Part shown: positions 37,746-49,395 of the stretch, in pieces
Position numbering within the stretch: position 1 is the stretch's first letter
Layout of the letters: every line of letters begins with the position of its first letter
DNA from: Helianthus annuus
Lineage: Eukaryota; Streptophyta; Magnoliopsida; Asterales; Asteraceae
Length of the DNA: 64,000 bases
Direction: 5' to 3'
Assembly (NCBI RefSeq): GCF_002127325.2
Contig: NC_035433.2
Location: 142,010,760-142,074,759, forward strand
Made by a program: the position numbers and the translations under genes
The notes under the pieces: model-generated
The model's database searches: none
Told to the model about the DNA's origin: nothing
The model's input: the letters and a program-made list of their open reading frames with translations, nothing else

Positions 37746-38385
37746 TCTGTTTTTCAGATTTTTAAAATCTTTTGTAATGATTATCAGAATCTGGTAATTA
37801 ATAACGAAATCTTTCGTAATGATTTACCTGACCTTTCGGGTTTGAAGGGGTAACTTTGCAGTTTGGCCCTCGGTTATTTACCGATAGGGGCCTCGTGTTA
37901 TTTACCCGCATTATAAAGTCCCTTGTTAGTTTATTATTCATTTGGAAAGCCTTAACTTTCACTGTTGACGCTTTTAACCCTTCTTATACGAATTTGAGTA
38001 TAACTCTTTCGTTTTAAGACGGAACTTCGCGGGATTTATACAGTATATTCTAGTGAGCGTATCATACTGTTACGAAGCCTTGGGAACGTTAAAGGGTCAC
38101 TCAGAGGTAATATTAAACATGTTGACACAGTTAACCCATGTAGCTCGTAATCTCTCACTTTCTTCCACGTTTCGTTTCCGTACGATCTATGATTTATTCG
38201 TTTGAAGGTTCAAGCGTTATTTAGGGTTACTATACAGTATATTTACCCTTGTTGACATTTATAACCCTCGAATTTATATACTTTCAAGGTTTATCAAAAT
38301 TGGTCCTTTATTTAATATCAATGCCACGTGTAAACAAATGACACGTGTTAACACATTATTGGACACAAAAATTCGAGGTGTTACA

Positions 38386-38398
38386 TCCTCACCCCCTT
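38386..38398 (-). promoter_or_regulatory. Polypurine tract of the chromovirus
   Basis: Minus strand AAGGGGGTGAGGA immediately before the 3' LTR. It overlaps the TAA stop of the pol frame by two bases. Confidence 0.85.
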
Positions 38399-40655
38399 AA
38401 AATAAATCTCGACCCGAGATTTTCTCAAATAAATAGGGGTACTTTTCTTTCATTGTAGCTTCGACTTCCCACGTATATTCAGGACCTCTACGAGCATCCC
38501 ATTTGACTTTTACAATCGGTACGTGCTTTCTGCGAAGCTTCTTCACCTGTCGATCTTCAATCGACAAAGGTTTTTCTATAAATTTTAAGCTCTCATCTAT
38601 ATGCACATCTGTGTGTGGAATCACCAATGATTCATCGGCGAAGCACTTTTTGAGATTGCAGATGTGGAACACATTGTGAATTCCATTGAGCTCTTCAGGA
38701 AAGTTCAACTTATAGGCGACTGATCCGACACGTTCGATGACCTCAAAAGGTCCTATGTATCTCGGACTCAGTTTGCCTTTCTTGCCGAAACGCATCACCC
38801 CCTTCCAGGGTGATACCTTAAGCAACACTTTTTCACCTACTTCGAAGTGAAAATCCTTACGCTTTGGATCAGCGTAGCTCTTCTGCCTATCGCGGGCAGC
38901 CTTGAGACGTTCCCGGATCTGGACAATCTTGTCCGTTGTCTGGAAAACAATCTCTGGTCCTGATAGTTGGACCTCCCCTACTTCCGCCCAACAAACAGGC
39001 GATCTGCATTTCCTACCGTATAATGCCTCGAAGGGCGCAGCCTTTATGCTGGTGTGGTAGCTATTATTGTAGGAGAATTCGATCAGGGGTAGATTCTTAT
39101 CCCAGTTACCACCTAAATCGATCGCACATGCACGAAGCATGTCTTCTAGCGTTTGGATAGTACGCTCACTTTGACCGTCCGTCTGTGGATGGTAAGCCGT
39201 ACTAAAGTTTAAACGCGTGCCCAAAGATTGCCGGAAACTCTTCCAGAAGTAAGATGTGTATCTAGTATCCCTGTCGGAGATAATAGACACAGGTATGCCG
39301 TGTAAGGCTACAATCTTATCAACATAAAGTTGGGCTAACATATCGGAGCTATACGTCTCCTTGATGGGTAGAAAATGAGCCGATTTAGTCAGCCTATCGA
39401 CTATGACCCATATTGCATCGTTTCCTTTCCTGGTTTTGGGTAACTTGGTTATGAAGTCCATAGTTACGCATTCCCACTTCCACTCGGGAAGTTCAGGCTG
39501 TTGTAGCAAGCCAGACGGCTTTTGGTGTTCGGCTTTGACTTGAGCACAAGTCAAGCACTTTGCTACATGGGCGGCTACAGACTTTTTCAAGCCTATCCAC
39601 CAATAATTTGCCTTTAAGTCTTGGTACATCTTGTCAGCACCAGAATGGACTGAGTATTTGGAACTATGGGCTTCCTGGAGGATAACATCTCGTAGTCCTC
39701 CATAAATTGGAACCCATATACGTCCGTTTAACCTAAGGATTCCATCCTTGCTAAGAGTCAACTGCTCCTCAGTTACTCCCAGCTTTTCATTAGGATAATT
39801 AGCTTCCAACACAGCCTCTCGCTGTGCAGCTAATATCTTTTCAATTAAATTGTTCTTGACTTCAATGCTCTTGGCATTGATTCGAATAGGTTTTACCCTT
39901 TCCTTTCTGCTCAAGGCATCGGCGACTACATTCGCCTTGCCGGGATGGTACCTGATCTCGCAGTCATAATCATTCAGGGTTTCCATCCAACGGCGCTGCC
40001 TCATGTTCAACTCCTTCTGGTTGAACAGGTGCTGGAGGCTTTTGTGATCAGAATAAATCACAAATTTAATACCATAAAGGTAATGCCTCCACAATTTCAG
40101 TGCAAATACAACGGCACCCAACTCCAAATCATGGGTGGTGTAATTCTTTTCATGCACCTTTAATTGCCTTGAAGCATAGGCAATCACCTTGCCCTTCTGC
40201 ATAAGCACACACCCCATGCCCGGGTGTGATGCATCGCAGTAAACTACGAATTCATCTGTACCTTCTGGTAATGTCAGCACAGGTGCGTTGCTTAGATTCT
40301 GCTTCAGTATTTCAAAGGACTCTTGCTGCTTTGGGCCCCAAATGTACTTTTCTTTCTTCTTGGTCAAGGAAGTCAAGGGCGCAGCAATCCTCGAAAATTT
40401 TTCAATAAACCTCCGGTAGTATCCTGCTAACCCCAGGAAACTACGGATTTCGGTAGGCGTCTTTGGCTCTTGCCAGTTCATGACTGCCTCTACCTTAGCG
40501 GGATCTACTTGAATACCACGCTCACTCACAACGTGTCCTAAAAATTGAACCTCTCGTAGCCAGAATTCACATTTCGAGAATTTGGCGTAGAGTTTCTCAC
40601 GCTGTAGTAATTCGAGAATGCAACGGAGGTGCTTCTCGTGGTCAGCTTGATTCTA
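38397..40655 (-). pseudogene. pol: Pol, downstream part: RT end, RNase H, integrase, chromodomain
   Basis: Same frame as 40653-42968 but separated from it by one TAG at 40653-40655, just after the reverse transcriptase FIDDILIYS box; the first Met after the stop is at 40529. Counted from that Met: RT thumb to about residue 90; RNase H about 95-205 ([21 protein letters not shown]); integrase zinc finger His288, His295, Cys325, Cys328; integrase core Asp358, Asp419, Glu455 with 35 residues between the last two; GPY-type tail; and a chromodomain-like end (about 655-705, [14 protein letters not shown]). All expected catalytic residues are present, so the TAG is the only visible lesion in pol. Confidence 0.9.
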
Positions 40656-42968
40656 GGAATAGATAAGGATATCGTCGATGAAGACTATGACGAATTTGTC
40701 CAAGTACGGCTTGCAAACGCGATTCATGAGATCCATGAACGCAGCCGGTGCATTTGTGAGCCCAAAAGGCATCACTAGGAACTCGTAATGGCCATAGCGA
40801 GTCCTAAATGTTGTCTTATGTACATCTTCATCTCTGACCCTTAGTTGATGATAGCCCGACCTTAAGTCGATCTTTGAGAAGTAGCTTGCTCCTTGCAGCT
40901 GATCGAATAGATCATCGATCCTTGGTAAAGGATATCTATTCTTTATGGTAACTTTATTTAGCTCTCGGTAGTCAATGCACAACCGCATCGATCCGTCCTT
41001 CTTCTTTACAAATAGGACAGGAGCTCCCCAGGGAGATGAACTAGGTCTGATAAAACCTTTCGCCAGCAGCTCATCCAACTGGGTCCTCAGTTCTTTCATT
41101 TCCGTTGGAGCTAGCCTGTAAGGCGCTCTTGCTATCGGAGCTGCTCCATGAATGATGTCTATTCTGAACTCCACTTGTCTATCTGGTGGCAAACCAGGTA
41201 GTTCTTCAGGAAAAACCTCGGGGTATTCAGAAATGACAGGAAGATCCTCGATCTTCGGCTTTGGTTCTTCAACTATCACCTGAGCCATGTAAATCACGCA
41301 GCCTCTGTTCAGACACCTTGAAGCTTTCAACATAGATACGTCTTCGGGCAATCCGTACTGCGTATCCCCTCGAATGGTAAGAGGTTCACCACTCGGAGTC
41401 TTTAGCACTATATGCCTCTTGCCGCAAATGATTTGGGCCTGGTTATGGGATAACCAGTCCATGCCTAGGATAATGTCAAAACCCGCTAATTTGAAGGGAA
41501 GTAGAGATAAAGGAAAAGAATGGTTCCTAATGGACATTTCACATCCTTCTAAAACAGTAGAGACGGTTTCGATCGTGCCGTCTGCTAACTCTACTTCGTA
41601 TTTCACGTCAAGGGTTTTGATTGGCATATTTAGTAGTTGGCAAAATTTCTGGTCTACAAAGGATTTATCAGCGCCAGAATCGAATAGTACTCTTGCAAAT
41701 ATATTATTTACGAGGAAAGTACCTGTAAGCACATTGTCGTCCTTAACCGCTTCCTTTGCATCCATGCGAAAAACTCTCGCATTTGACTTCTTTGTCTCTT
41801 CCGCCTTCTTGGCATACTTTGGGCAGTTACTCTTGATATGCCCCTTTTCATTACAACCATAGCAGGTTGCATCCTTGATCTTCTTGCACTCCACAGTCTT
41901 ATGATCCTTGGACTTGCATAGTCCACAGGAAGGAGTCTTTGATTGCGACTGTGAGTTTGATGCAAATCTGCATTTCCCAGAGTGGGGTTTCTTGCAGATC
42001 TTGCAGTTGGGCCTTTCACCAGTTTGCCCATCCTTCTTTGCCTCCGACCCTCTTTTGCCTTCACCGTTTCCACGGTGCTTCTTCCCTGATCTTCGTGAGG
42101 TATCATCCTCACGTTTTCTTTTCTCAGCCTCCTTGCTCCTTAGTGTCCTCAGACGGACAGCGTCTAAGGTGAGAGACAAGGAGAGGTCAGTAACTGACCT
42201 GAAGGTCGTCGGCCGAGAAGCCTTTACGCTAGCCTTTATTGCAGGCTCTAATCCCCCAATGAAACGGGCGATTCTTCTGGGTTCTGGTGTCACCAGGTAT
42301 GGAACTAGACGAGACATGGTATTGAAACTCGTCAAATACGCCTGGCAGTCCAGGTTCGTCATCACCAGTGAGACAAAATCAGCCTCTATCTTCTCAACCT
42401 CGTGCTGAGGGCAGTAGTTTTCTTTAATGAGAGCAATAAATTCCTCCCATGTCATCTTGTACAAAGCAGACTTACCAGATGCCTGCACCAACGCCCTCCA
42501 CCATGCCAGGGCCTCGCCCTTAAAAGACTGGGACACATACTTCACCACATCCCTCGCTGCACACCCGCTGATGTCCACAATAGTGTCCATCTCATCTAGC
42601 CAGGTGATGCAATCAACAGCACCTTTCTCCCCTGTGAATTCCCGGGGCTTACATAATACAAAGTATTTGTAGGTGCAACCCTTAGCACTGGATGCATCAG
42701 TATATTCTCTATCGCGATGAACGCTGTACTCAGTGGACGAGTGTTTGTCGTCATCTTTCTTGGGTTCAGAGGGTGGTTTGGAGTGTGTCTTTGGTTTAGA
42801 GGGTGGTTTTGACACAGTTCTGCCTTGGGACTCAGTATATTGACGATCAATAGCTGCCTGAACAGCATTGTCAATCAGAGCCTTCAGTTGTGCGCCTGTC
42901 AGATGCACTGGCGTATTGTCATAGTCATCTTCATTTGTGTGGCTGTTCTCTCCATTGGGATCCGCCAT
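40653..42968 (-). CDS. gag-pol: Gag-protease-RT part of the polyprotein, ends at a premature TAG
   Basis: 771 codons from the ATG at 42968. Gag: capsid domain about residues 100-260 ([23 protein letters not shown]), then three zinc knuckles (322-333, 348-361, 369-382; the last [14 protein letters not shown]). Aspartic protease has [10 protein letters not shown] with Asp430. The reverse transcriptase palm (about 600-771) ends with YxDD-type FIDD. Gag is uninterrupted with protease and RT, a single-polyprotein layout. The TAG follows the catalytic Asp pair, so RT is cut before its thumb and no RNase H or integrase can be made without readthrough. Nothing at the stop looks like a known readthrough context. 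Confidence 0.9.
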   Translation of the reverse strand: MADPNGENSHTNEDDYDNTPVHLTGAQLKALIDNAVQAAIDRQYTESQGRTVSKPPSKPKTHSKPPSEPKKDDDKHSSTEYSVHRDREYTDASSAKGCTYKYFVLCKPREFTGEKGAVDCITWLDEMDTIVDISGCAARDVVKYVSQSFKGEALAWWRALVQASGKSALYKMTWEEFIALIKENYCPQHEVEKIEADFVSLVMTNLDCQAYLTSFNTMSRLVPYLVTPEPRRIARFIGGLEPAIKASVKASRPTTFRSVTDLSLSLTLDAVRLRTLRSKEAEKRKREDDTSRRSGKKHRGNGEGKRGSEAKKDGQTGERPNCKICKKPHSGKCRFASNSQSQSKTPSCGLCKSKDHKTVECKKIKDATCYGCNEKGHIKSNCPKYAKKAEETKKSNARVFRMDAKEAVKDDNVLTGTFLVNNIFARVLFDSGADKSFVDQKFCQLLNMPIKTLDVKYEVELADGTIETVSTVLEGCEMSIRNHSFPLSLLPFKLAGFDIILGMDWLSHNQAQIICGKRHIVLKTPSGEPLTIRGDTQYGLPEDVSMLKASRCLNRGCVIYMAQVIVEEPKPKIEDLPVISEYPEVFPEELPGLPPDRQVEFRIDIIHGAAPIARAPYRLAPTEMKELRTQLDELLAKGFIRPSSSPWGAPVLFVKKKDGSMRLCIDYRELNKVTIKNRYPLPRIDDLFDQLQGASYFSKIDLRSGYHQLRVRDEDVHKTTFRTRYGHYEFLVMPFGLTNAPAAFMDLMNRVCKPYLDKFVIVFIDDILIYS

Positions 42969-44176
42969 CGTAACTTGAATCTGTTACAGAAGATAACAAA
43001 ATTTTATTTAGGCGATTATTATATAATTGTCTTTTATGACAATTTGTCAACCATGGTACAGAGACCATATTTGGTTAACTTATTATTTCATTAAATATTA
43101 GGATTTGAATATATCCTATTTCAGCTACATAAATAGTATTGGCGGCATAAAGCCTAATCATGATGATGTTTTATAATATTAGCCGAGATTTCAGAGAATC
43201 AAAGGCATAGAGGTTCGAACCGTAGTTCTCTTATCTCTTTCTGACAGAGAGTCATAGACTACCACTGCCTTTTGTCTTTATAAGACAATTATTATGGCCC
43301 ATAGGCACTACACCTCTAATGGATGTTTTAATATGGTTGGCCCGTAGGCACTACATCTCAAATGGATGTTTTTAATAAGGTTGGCCCGTAGGCACTACAT
43401 CACTAATGGATGTTTTTATAAGGTTGGCCCGTAGGCACTACATCTCTAATGGATGTTTTAATATGGTTGGCCCGTAGGCACTACATCACTAATGGATGTT
43501 TTTTATAATACTGGCCCGTAGGCACTACATCACTAATGGATGTTTTAATAATATTGGCCCGTAGGCACTACATCACTAATGGATGTTTTAATAGTACTGG
43601 CCCGTAGGCACTACATCACTAATGGATGTATCTAATAATATTGATCACCTTCATTGGTGATTTAACCCACGATTTATAAATCATTTAGTGGGGTTTGAAA
43701 TCCTTAAAGGATTATTGTATAAGAATGACGTGCGTGATTTTAACGAATCACATCTGCCATGATTGTTAACATGCGTACAGAGGTTAACAGGGAATCAGAA
43801 TCTTTTTAATTAGGTCGTACCATCTTGACTGGATCTTTAAAAGACACCAAGCTAGGTTTCACCATTTAAGATTCTTTATTTAGGCAGATCAATATAAAAG
43901 GAATGGTTTTGATTTATTTTATACATATTAAAACAAAACTTATAACATACATTCCATAATCTCAAATACAATTACATATTGCCCTAAACGGGTCTTTCAA
44001 ATAGTACATGCCTCCATAGAGGTTTTAAAATAAGTGACAAGTCCACGTAGGGACTAATACAAGATAGGTGTCCATGCAAGGACTAAAGATAAGTCCACGT
44101 AGGGACTGAAATACGATAAGTGTCCACGCAGGGACTTATTTCAAAGTAGAAATTACATTAGTACAATTATTAAGGG
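42969..44176 (-). mobile_element. Leader of the chromovirus between extra ORF and gag
   Basis: No ORF. Contains the eight-copy ~42 bp repeat (43293-43630) and short repeats of (g)tccacg(t/c)agggact near 44040-44130. The block before gag (accatggt..tggttaactta) matches the leaders of the gag-only element. Confidence 0.8.
43293..43635. repeat. Eight tandem copies of a ~42 bp leader repeat
   Basis: Unit ggcccgtaggcactacatc, then actaatggatgtttt, then a variable AT spacer of about 8 bp. Same unit as at 4949-5090 and 11316-11415 with higher copy number. Confidence 0.9.
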
Positions 44177-45391
44177 CTAATGGTCACGTTTCTTCTTTTT
44201 GCCCTTTAGTAGGTTTGCCAAGCCCTTGAGAAATCCTCGGTGGCTTTTCTTTTCTTCCTCGAACTCTCTCTCCACACGATCTAGTCGATGGAGTATTTCT
44301 TCCTGTTCAGGAGGAGAGAAACGTGGTTGTGGCGCTTGATGCGGAACGGGAGGTCTGGGAGGTATTGGATACCCATGAGCTGAGTAGTCCGGTGGTCCCA
44401 TGTTTCCATGTGCTCCGTCAGGGTAGCGCGCATTATATCTTGCCGACACCACATATGGGTCGCGCTCATAGCCATAGTTGTATTGTGCTTGTGATGGTTC
44501 GAACGGGTTGTAAGCCGTTGGACCCGTGTAAGCAGGTATGGGTTGGTCATACCCAAATGGTGGCGAATTTCGTGCAGCTGGTGCGGAGTTCGCCTCCTGT
44601 ATAGGACTTGAAGGTCATTCTTCTTGTAGTGGCGGATAGTGGCTACTACTAGAATGTCGAGGAGTGCTGAAGTGGATACCCCCTCCTCCTCGTGTAGACA
44701 TACGAGCATTTGTCCTCCTACGCCTTGGCGGATCAGGTATTACTGGTTGCGCCGGTGGCGGAGGTGGTGGCGTAACTGCCTCAAAGCGTGAATCCTCAGA
44801 GGGATCCTGTGGATGTCTCGGTTGTTGAGATGTCTGTTGAGGTGGTGTGTAGTACCACTCATGTCGGTCAAACATCGCTTGGAAACTGTCAGGTCCTTGA
44901 TAGGGCGTGCCATGGAAGGATGACCCATCAGAGACTTCTATCGGATGCGTGGGCGTACCACGAGCTGGTTCAGTAGGATCCTCATCTTCCTCCATGGGAT
45001 CTTCAGAAAAGTGGTCTTGTGGACCAAGCGGAACAAATCCTGAAGGTTCCTGTATGTAGTCAGCCGGATTAAACTGACTTATGTAGTATGGAGTAGGGTC
45101 GTCGTAATTTCGGTGCGAAACCGAACGTTGTAGAGGTATGAAGGAAGGTTGTGGGTTGTTGGGATCATTTTCTGAATTTGGGCCAAAGGAGTGCCGGTAG
45201 GATGGCGTCGAGCTGTGCGAAGTGGAATGCCTCGCGGGTTCGTAAAGATCTCTTCGTCGTTGTGGCTCTTCGCTCCGTGTCATCGAAGGATGTCTTGTAC
45301 CAGATGGTCCAGCTTCGTTATCGTGATGTGTCACGACTTCTCCTCTGCCTCTTCTTCCTCTTCCTCTTCCTCGGAATATAACAGGTGGCAT
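44177..45391 (-). pseudogene. Extra Arg/Gly- and Pro-rich ORF between 5' LTR and gag (one stop)
   Basis: A single frame of 405 codons on the sense strand of the element, broken by one TGA at 44615-44617. It begins MPPVIFRGRGRGRRGRG, an RGG-like basic start. A disordered Ser/Pro/Asp/Glu-rich middle follows, with HPIEVSDGS and a Pro8 run (PPPPPP near codon 210), then RRRRTNARMS. After the stop there is a Pro/Tyr-rich stretch, a predicted coiled segment (EEILHRLDRVEREFEEEKKSH) and a basic end (KGKKKKRDH). I do not recognise a domain. Extra ORFs upstream of gag are known in Ogre/Tat elements but are not standard in chromoviruses. The basic ends suggest nucleic-acid binding (inference). Confidence 0.65.
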
Positions 45392-45550
45392 TTTCCTGCT
45401 AATAGAACTTTAGATACAAATAATAAAAGAAAAGACAAAATTTTGTTATTCCTCTTCGAATTGTTATTCCAATTTTGTCCTAAGTTCTTGTCTAGACTCA
45501 AGTATGTGCAATTGTGTCATTGAGATTAAACACAATAGGATAGTGTTTAA
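45392..45550 (-). mobile_element. Start of chromovirus leader, primer site deleted
   Basis: The sequence near 45487-45552 (ctagactcaagtatgtgc ... gtgtttaattcac) matches the DNA just before the primer-binding site in the gag-only element (11680-11733). At ttcac it jumps into the middle of the LTR, so the primer site is missing. Confidence 0.85.
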
Positions 45551-47212
45551 TTCACGTGTCCGAAATACTCGTTTTAATTTTAAAAGGCCGTTACGGTCAA
45601 CTTTTAGGCAAATGACGGAAATACGTAAAAGACTCGGATAACTCATGAACCGATCACAGAGGTTTATACCGACATGTGACCTGGTCCTAAGAGAGTCCTA
45701 AGGTATATCTATACCTCACTAAAACGGGTCAGAACTGAAGTCAAAGCAAAAGTCAAACTTTTGCGACATTCGGCTCCGAACCGGTTCAATTTAGCAAATG
45801 ATCGATTCAAACGAGCGCAAACAAGTTTATATACTTAATATCATGTTTTATAAGTGTCAAAACAGGTTTCATAACATGTACATTACAGATTATGCATAAA
45901 TCGCTAAAATAGCTTTCTGTTGACTTTTTTAACCGCACGTTTGACTCGATATTTGACATAGTTAGAGTGGTGATCAGGGGGAACCCTTTTAGAGGTTTAT
46001 TACCCACATAATTACCTACTCAAAACTACTTTTGATCCGTCATAATACTGAACCATTTGCAAGTTATTGTATTGACAACCGTTAGTTACGACGGTTGTGT
46101 TTATAGGCTATAACTATGGAAATGTATGATCAAAATGGTTATGAACGACTTACAGAAGAGTGTTCTTGCTTATAGAGCAGAGATGGAAGCTAGAAAGCTC
46201 TTAGAATGATCAAATAGAAGTGTTTGTGTTGTGGTGAATGTTATGAACCAATGTGGCTATTTATAGTGTTCAAAAACCTTCAAGATCATTACAACACATG
46301 CTATACTTGATCATGGATCATGGGCAGGTGTCCCTAAGTGGTATGGGTCGTGTAGGGGGCACCCATGCTCAATTAATTGGTTGTTTGATCGTTCAAATGC
46401 TCCAAAAGGCAAGAAACTACAACTTTCTGCATCTGGGCACTTCACGCGACCCGCATGGGAGTTCCCATGCACTTTTACGCGGGTCGCCTGAGTTTAACAA
46501 ATCAGACGCGTAATTGAGGTGGCTCGCGGCCCGCCTCAACTTAAGCCTAACCTTCACGCGGGTCGCGAGAGGTCTGTTTTTCAGATTTTTAAAATCTTTT
46601 GTAATGATTATCAGAATCTGGTAATTAATAACGAAATCTTTCGTAATGATTTACCTGACCTTTCGGGTTTGAAGGGGTAACTTTGCGGTTTGGCCCTCGG
46701 TTATTTACCGATAGGGGCCTCGTGTTATTTACCCGCATTATAAAGTCCCTTGTTAGTTTATTATTCATTTGGAAAGCCTTAACTTTCACTGTTGACGCTT
46801 TTAACCCTTCTTATACGAATTTGAGTATAACTCTTTCGTTTTAAGACGGAACTTCGCGGGATTTATACAGTATATTCTAGTGAGCGTATCATACTGTTAC
46901 GAAGCCTTGGGAACGTTAAAGGGTCACTCAGAGGTAATATTAAACATGTTGACACAGTTAACCCCTGTAGCTCGTAATCTCTCACTTTCTTCCACGTTTC
47001 GTTTCCGTACGATCTATGATTTATTCGTTTGAAGGTTCAAGCGTTATTTAGGGTTACTATACAGTATATTTACCCTTGTTGACATTTATAACCCTCGAAT
47101 TTATATACTTTCAAGGTTTGTCAAAATTGGTCCTTTATTTAATATCAATGCCACGTGTAAACAAATGACACGTGTTAACACATTATTGGACACAAAAATT
47201 CGAGGTGTTACA
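45551..47212 (-). repeat. 5' LTR remnant of the chromovirus (1662 bp, R/U5 half deleted)
   Basis: Equals 36724-38385 of the 3' LTR with no length change. The other 1732 bp of the LTR and the primer-binding site are deleted. The junction has a 5 bp shared word, ttcac, present both in the leader and in the LTR. TATA box retained at 46257-46266. Confidence 0.9.
46257..46266 (-). promoter_or_regulatory. TATA box of the 5' LTR remnant
   Basis: Minus strand CTATAAATAG, same as in the 3' LTR. The promoter half survives, so the element could still be transcribed although it can no longer be primed. Confidence 0.55.
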
Positions 47213-47654
47213 ATATTTATAAACTTTCACGGTATCACAACACACATAACAAAGTAAGTAACAACGATTGATTGTGAATCAAACCTAAATAGTCAAAACC
47301 AATAAACATATGCAAATGATAAACCTTAAACATTTTGATCATGCTAGACAATAGAAAGATGCGCGATGCATGTCTTTCCATTGAGACGCCACATGATTCT
47401 CGCAATCGACTTACATTGAAGCTAAAGATTACATTATCTCGAGAGAAGTACACACTCCAAGCCTGTTTTGCTTTGCCTTCATGTGACCGACTCTAACACA
47501 AATTCCAAACAATTACTATGCTTAGATCCATATCATAAGTGCTTCACAACCTTTTTGATTGAGGAGTAGTTGAAACTTGAAACTTGGTCATATGACTCAT
47601 GTTGATTTTTCCAAAACCCTATTTTTGCAATTTTAAGAAAAAAAAATCTAAACT

Positions 47655-47945
47655 ATTAAGTGTTGGAAGGCTTGCATTTTTCTTGGAAGACGCAAGTTCA
47701 ACTCTCACTTGGTGCAGGGTGAGGCACTGGTGGACGATGAAAGGAGACACAGAGAAACTTGAGTTTGATCCTTGAACTAAACGGGTTTTACCGGTAACTT
47801 CACCGTCGTGCCTACGGGCATGTGGCTTACCAGGTTTTCACCGGAATTGGTGATGGACTCGGGTTACTCTCGAAGTACTCCGTTTAATTCAGTGGATGCC
47901 CCGAGAATGCTCGGTATTACTTCTGTTGGTCGTTCTAAAAAATGT
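47655..47945 (+). repeat. SINE-like sequence (copy A)
   Basis: A block with a Box-B-like gttcaactctc (near 47696), a GC-richer body (gggttttaccggtaac, cctacgggcatgtgg) and an end in cgttctaaaaaa. It is conserved at 52925-53213 in copy B. Layout and A-run end fit a tRNA-derived SINE, but I cannot define a clean Box A or target duplication. Confidence 0.4.
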
Positions 47946-48129
47946 TTATTTATTTGGTAACCTATCGTGGGGTCCACACAAATTAAAAACATGTTTACAC
48001 TTAACGGACCCGTCATGTGGCGTGACGTTTCTACCCTAACAAACACTCACGTCTTAACTCCGGTATAGTTAACGGCTCTCCAAACCTCAAACTTAACGTC
48101 GTCTCATTTCACCCCAAACCCTAACTTCG

Positions 48130-48890
48130 ATGGCATCTTCTGACGACGACTTCCCGCTAATCACCGCCACCACCGCCGACACAACCACCACCGGCCACCA
48201 GTCAAACCCTAACTTTCACCGCCACCAGCTCGCCGCAACCGCTCACCTACTATCCTCCCAAACAAATCAGATAACCGCACGGCCTCCGGCGGAAGCCACC
48301 GGCGAGGCGTACGGAGACGGCGCTTACTGTTCACAACAGATTACCGTGGCGGTTCCGTACGAAAACAACTCCGATCCGACCAGATCTAGAATCAACGGTG
48401 CTCGTAACGACAAGTGGAACGATCGAGAAGAACTTAGCGACGGATGAACACCGTATAACTACAAAAAACCTAAAGTATCCGGTTCGAATTCTGCCGGAGA
48501 GTACAGGAAGGATCGAGAAGAGTGGAGTGATACAGCGATTGCGTGTTTGTTAGATGCGTATTTAGATAAGTTTGTACAGTTGAATAGAGGCAATTTGAGA
48601 GGTAGAGATTGGGAAGAGGTGGCGGTGAGTGTGAGCGAGAGGTGCGAGAAGCAGACGAAGAGTGTTGAGCAGTGTAAGAACAAGGTGGATAATCTGAAGA
48701 AGCGGTATAAGTTAGAGCGGCATCGGATGATGAATACGGTGAATGCAAATGGTGGAAATGTTACTAGTCATTGGCCTTGGTTTAAGAAGATGGAGCAGAT
48801 TGTCGGGAATTCATTGCCGTTGAAGACGGTGTTAGGGGAGGAGAATTCGGGTAGTGGAATGAGTAGCCCTGGTAGACAGTCTAATAAGAG
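48130..48890 (+). pseudogene. Duplicated trihelix exon 1 with premature stop (copy A)
   Basis: It has the same length (761 nt) as exon 1 of the trihelix-kinase gene at 53397-54157 and the same donor (aagag|gtatgt at 48890/48891). Codon 106 is TGA (48445-48447) where copy B has GGA. The frame before and after is otherwise open through the whole trihelix domain. A transcript from this copy would stop after 105 residues, before the DNA-binding domain. The kinase exons are missing behind it; copy B follows directly. An internal ATG at 48547 could only give a partial trihelix domain. Confidence 0.9.
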
Positions 48891-49395
48891 GTATGTGAAG
48901 GTTTGTTCGTTGTTGTTATTTTAGTAATGTTCGGTTTTGGTTACTCGTGTGTGAAATAGTAATGTCGTTTCAAATATGTTATGTTATGGTTATTGATTCG
49001 TTGTATTGATGTTATTGGCAAGAGAGAAGGAGTTTTTGGGGTAGGCCCCCTTCAAAGTTAGCCGTTGATTAAAAAACTGGTCGTGGCAAGTAAGCATGAG
49101 AAGCAAATACATTTCATAATAATTTGACAAGTTGGGTAAGAAATTAATGGAATAAAATATGGCGCTACTGTGGATGAAAAAAGATGTTCCAACAAGAGAA
49201 GCATAAGAAGTAATGATACCTTGCACCCTAAAAATGAACCTCAAATCCCATATATATGATGTCATCTTGTTCACAATAAGTGACACTCACTTTTATGGTT
49301 TCCCCAGTTGTGGAGTCGTATTTAAAACGCTTTAACAAAAAAAAAACAAGAATAGGCGGGAAAATTGAAAACGTTTTGCCCACCAATACAGCCCC

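Larger units (their letters stand above)
34992..38385 (-). repeat. 3' LTR of the chromovirus (3394 bp, complete)
   Basis: TG..CA ends, minus strand TGTAACACCTCGAATTTTTG to GGGGTGTGACA. Contains TATA box 37430-37439 and a block of GC-rich inverted words (cgcgacccgc, cgcgggtcgc) at 37615-37745 upstream of it. Confidence 0.95.
34992..47212 (-). mobile_element. Tekay-like chromovirus (Ty3/gypsy), nearly full length, defective
   Basis: 12.2 kb, minus strand. In element order: 5' LTR remnant 47212-45551, extra ORF 45391-44177, leader with repeats, gag-pol 42968-38397 (one stop), polypurine tract 38398-38386, 3' LTR 38385-34992. Target duplication atatt at 34987-34991 and 47213-47217. Pol order (protease, RT, RNase H, integrase, chromodomain-like tail) is that of Ty3/gypsy chromoviruses. 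The long LTRs and chromodomain fit the Tekay/Del clade (inference). Over the shared 1662 bp the two LTRs differ by about seven substitutions by eye, so the insertion is young. Confidence 0.9.
31608..49015. repeat. Segmental duplication copy A (split by the 34992-47212 insertion)
   Basis: 31608-34991 and 47218-49015 together match 49016 to about 54565 in order and orientation (relics of a ubiquitin protease, TTGAC-rich stretch, AG-rich stretch, SINE-like DNA, trihelix exon). About 5.18 kb without the insertion. In the exon the two copies differ by roughly 2% by eye; non-coding parts differ more. Confidence 0.9.

Noticed and set aside
41374..42672. Plus-strand ORFs over the gag region
   Set aside because: They are antisense shadows of the gag-pol frame, which has clear domains.
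37426..46513. 86-codon ORFs at 37426 and 46253
   Set aside because: Both are the same stretch of chromovirus LTR, starting inside the TATA region on the antisense strand.
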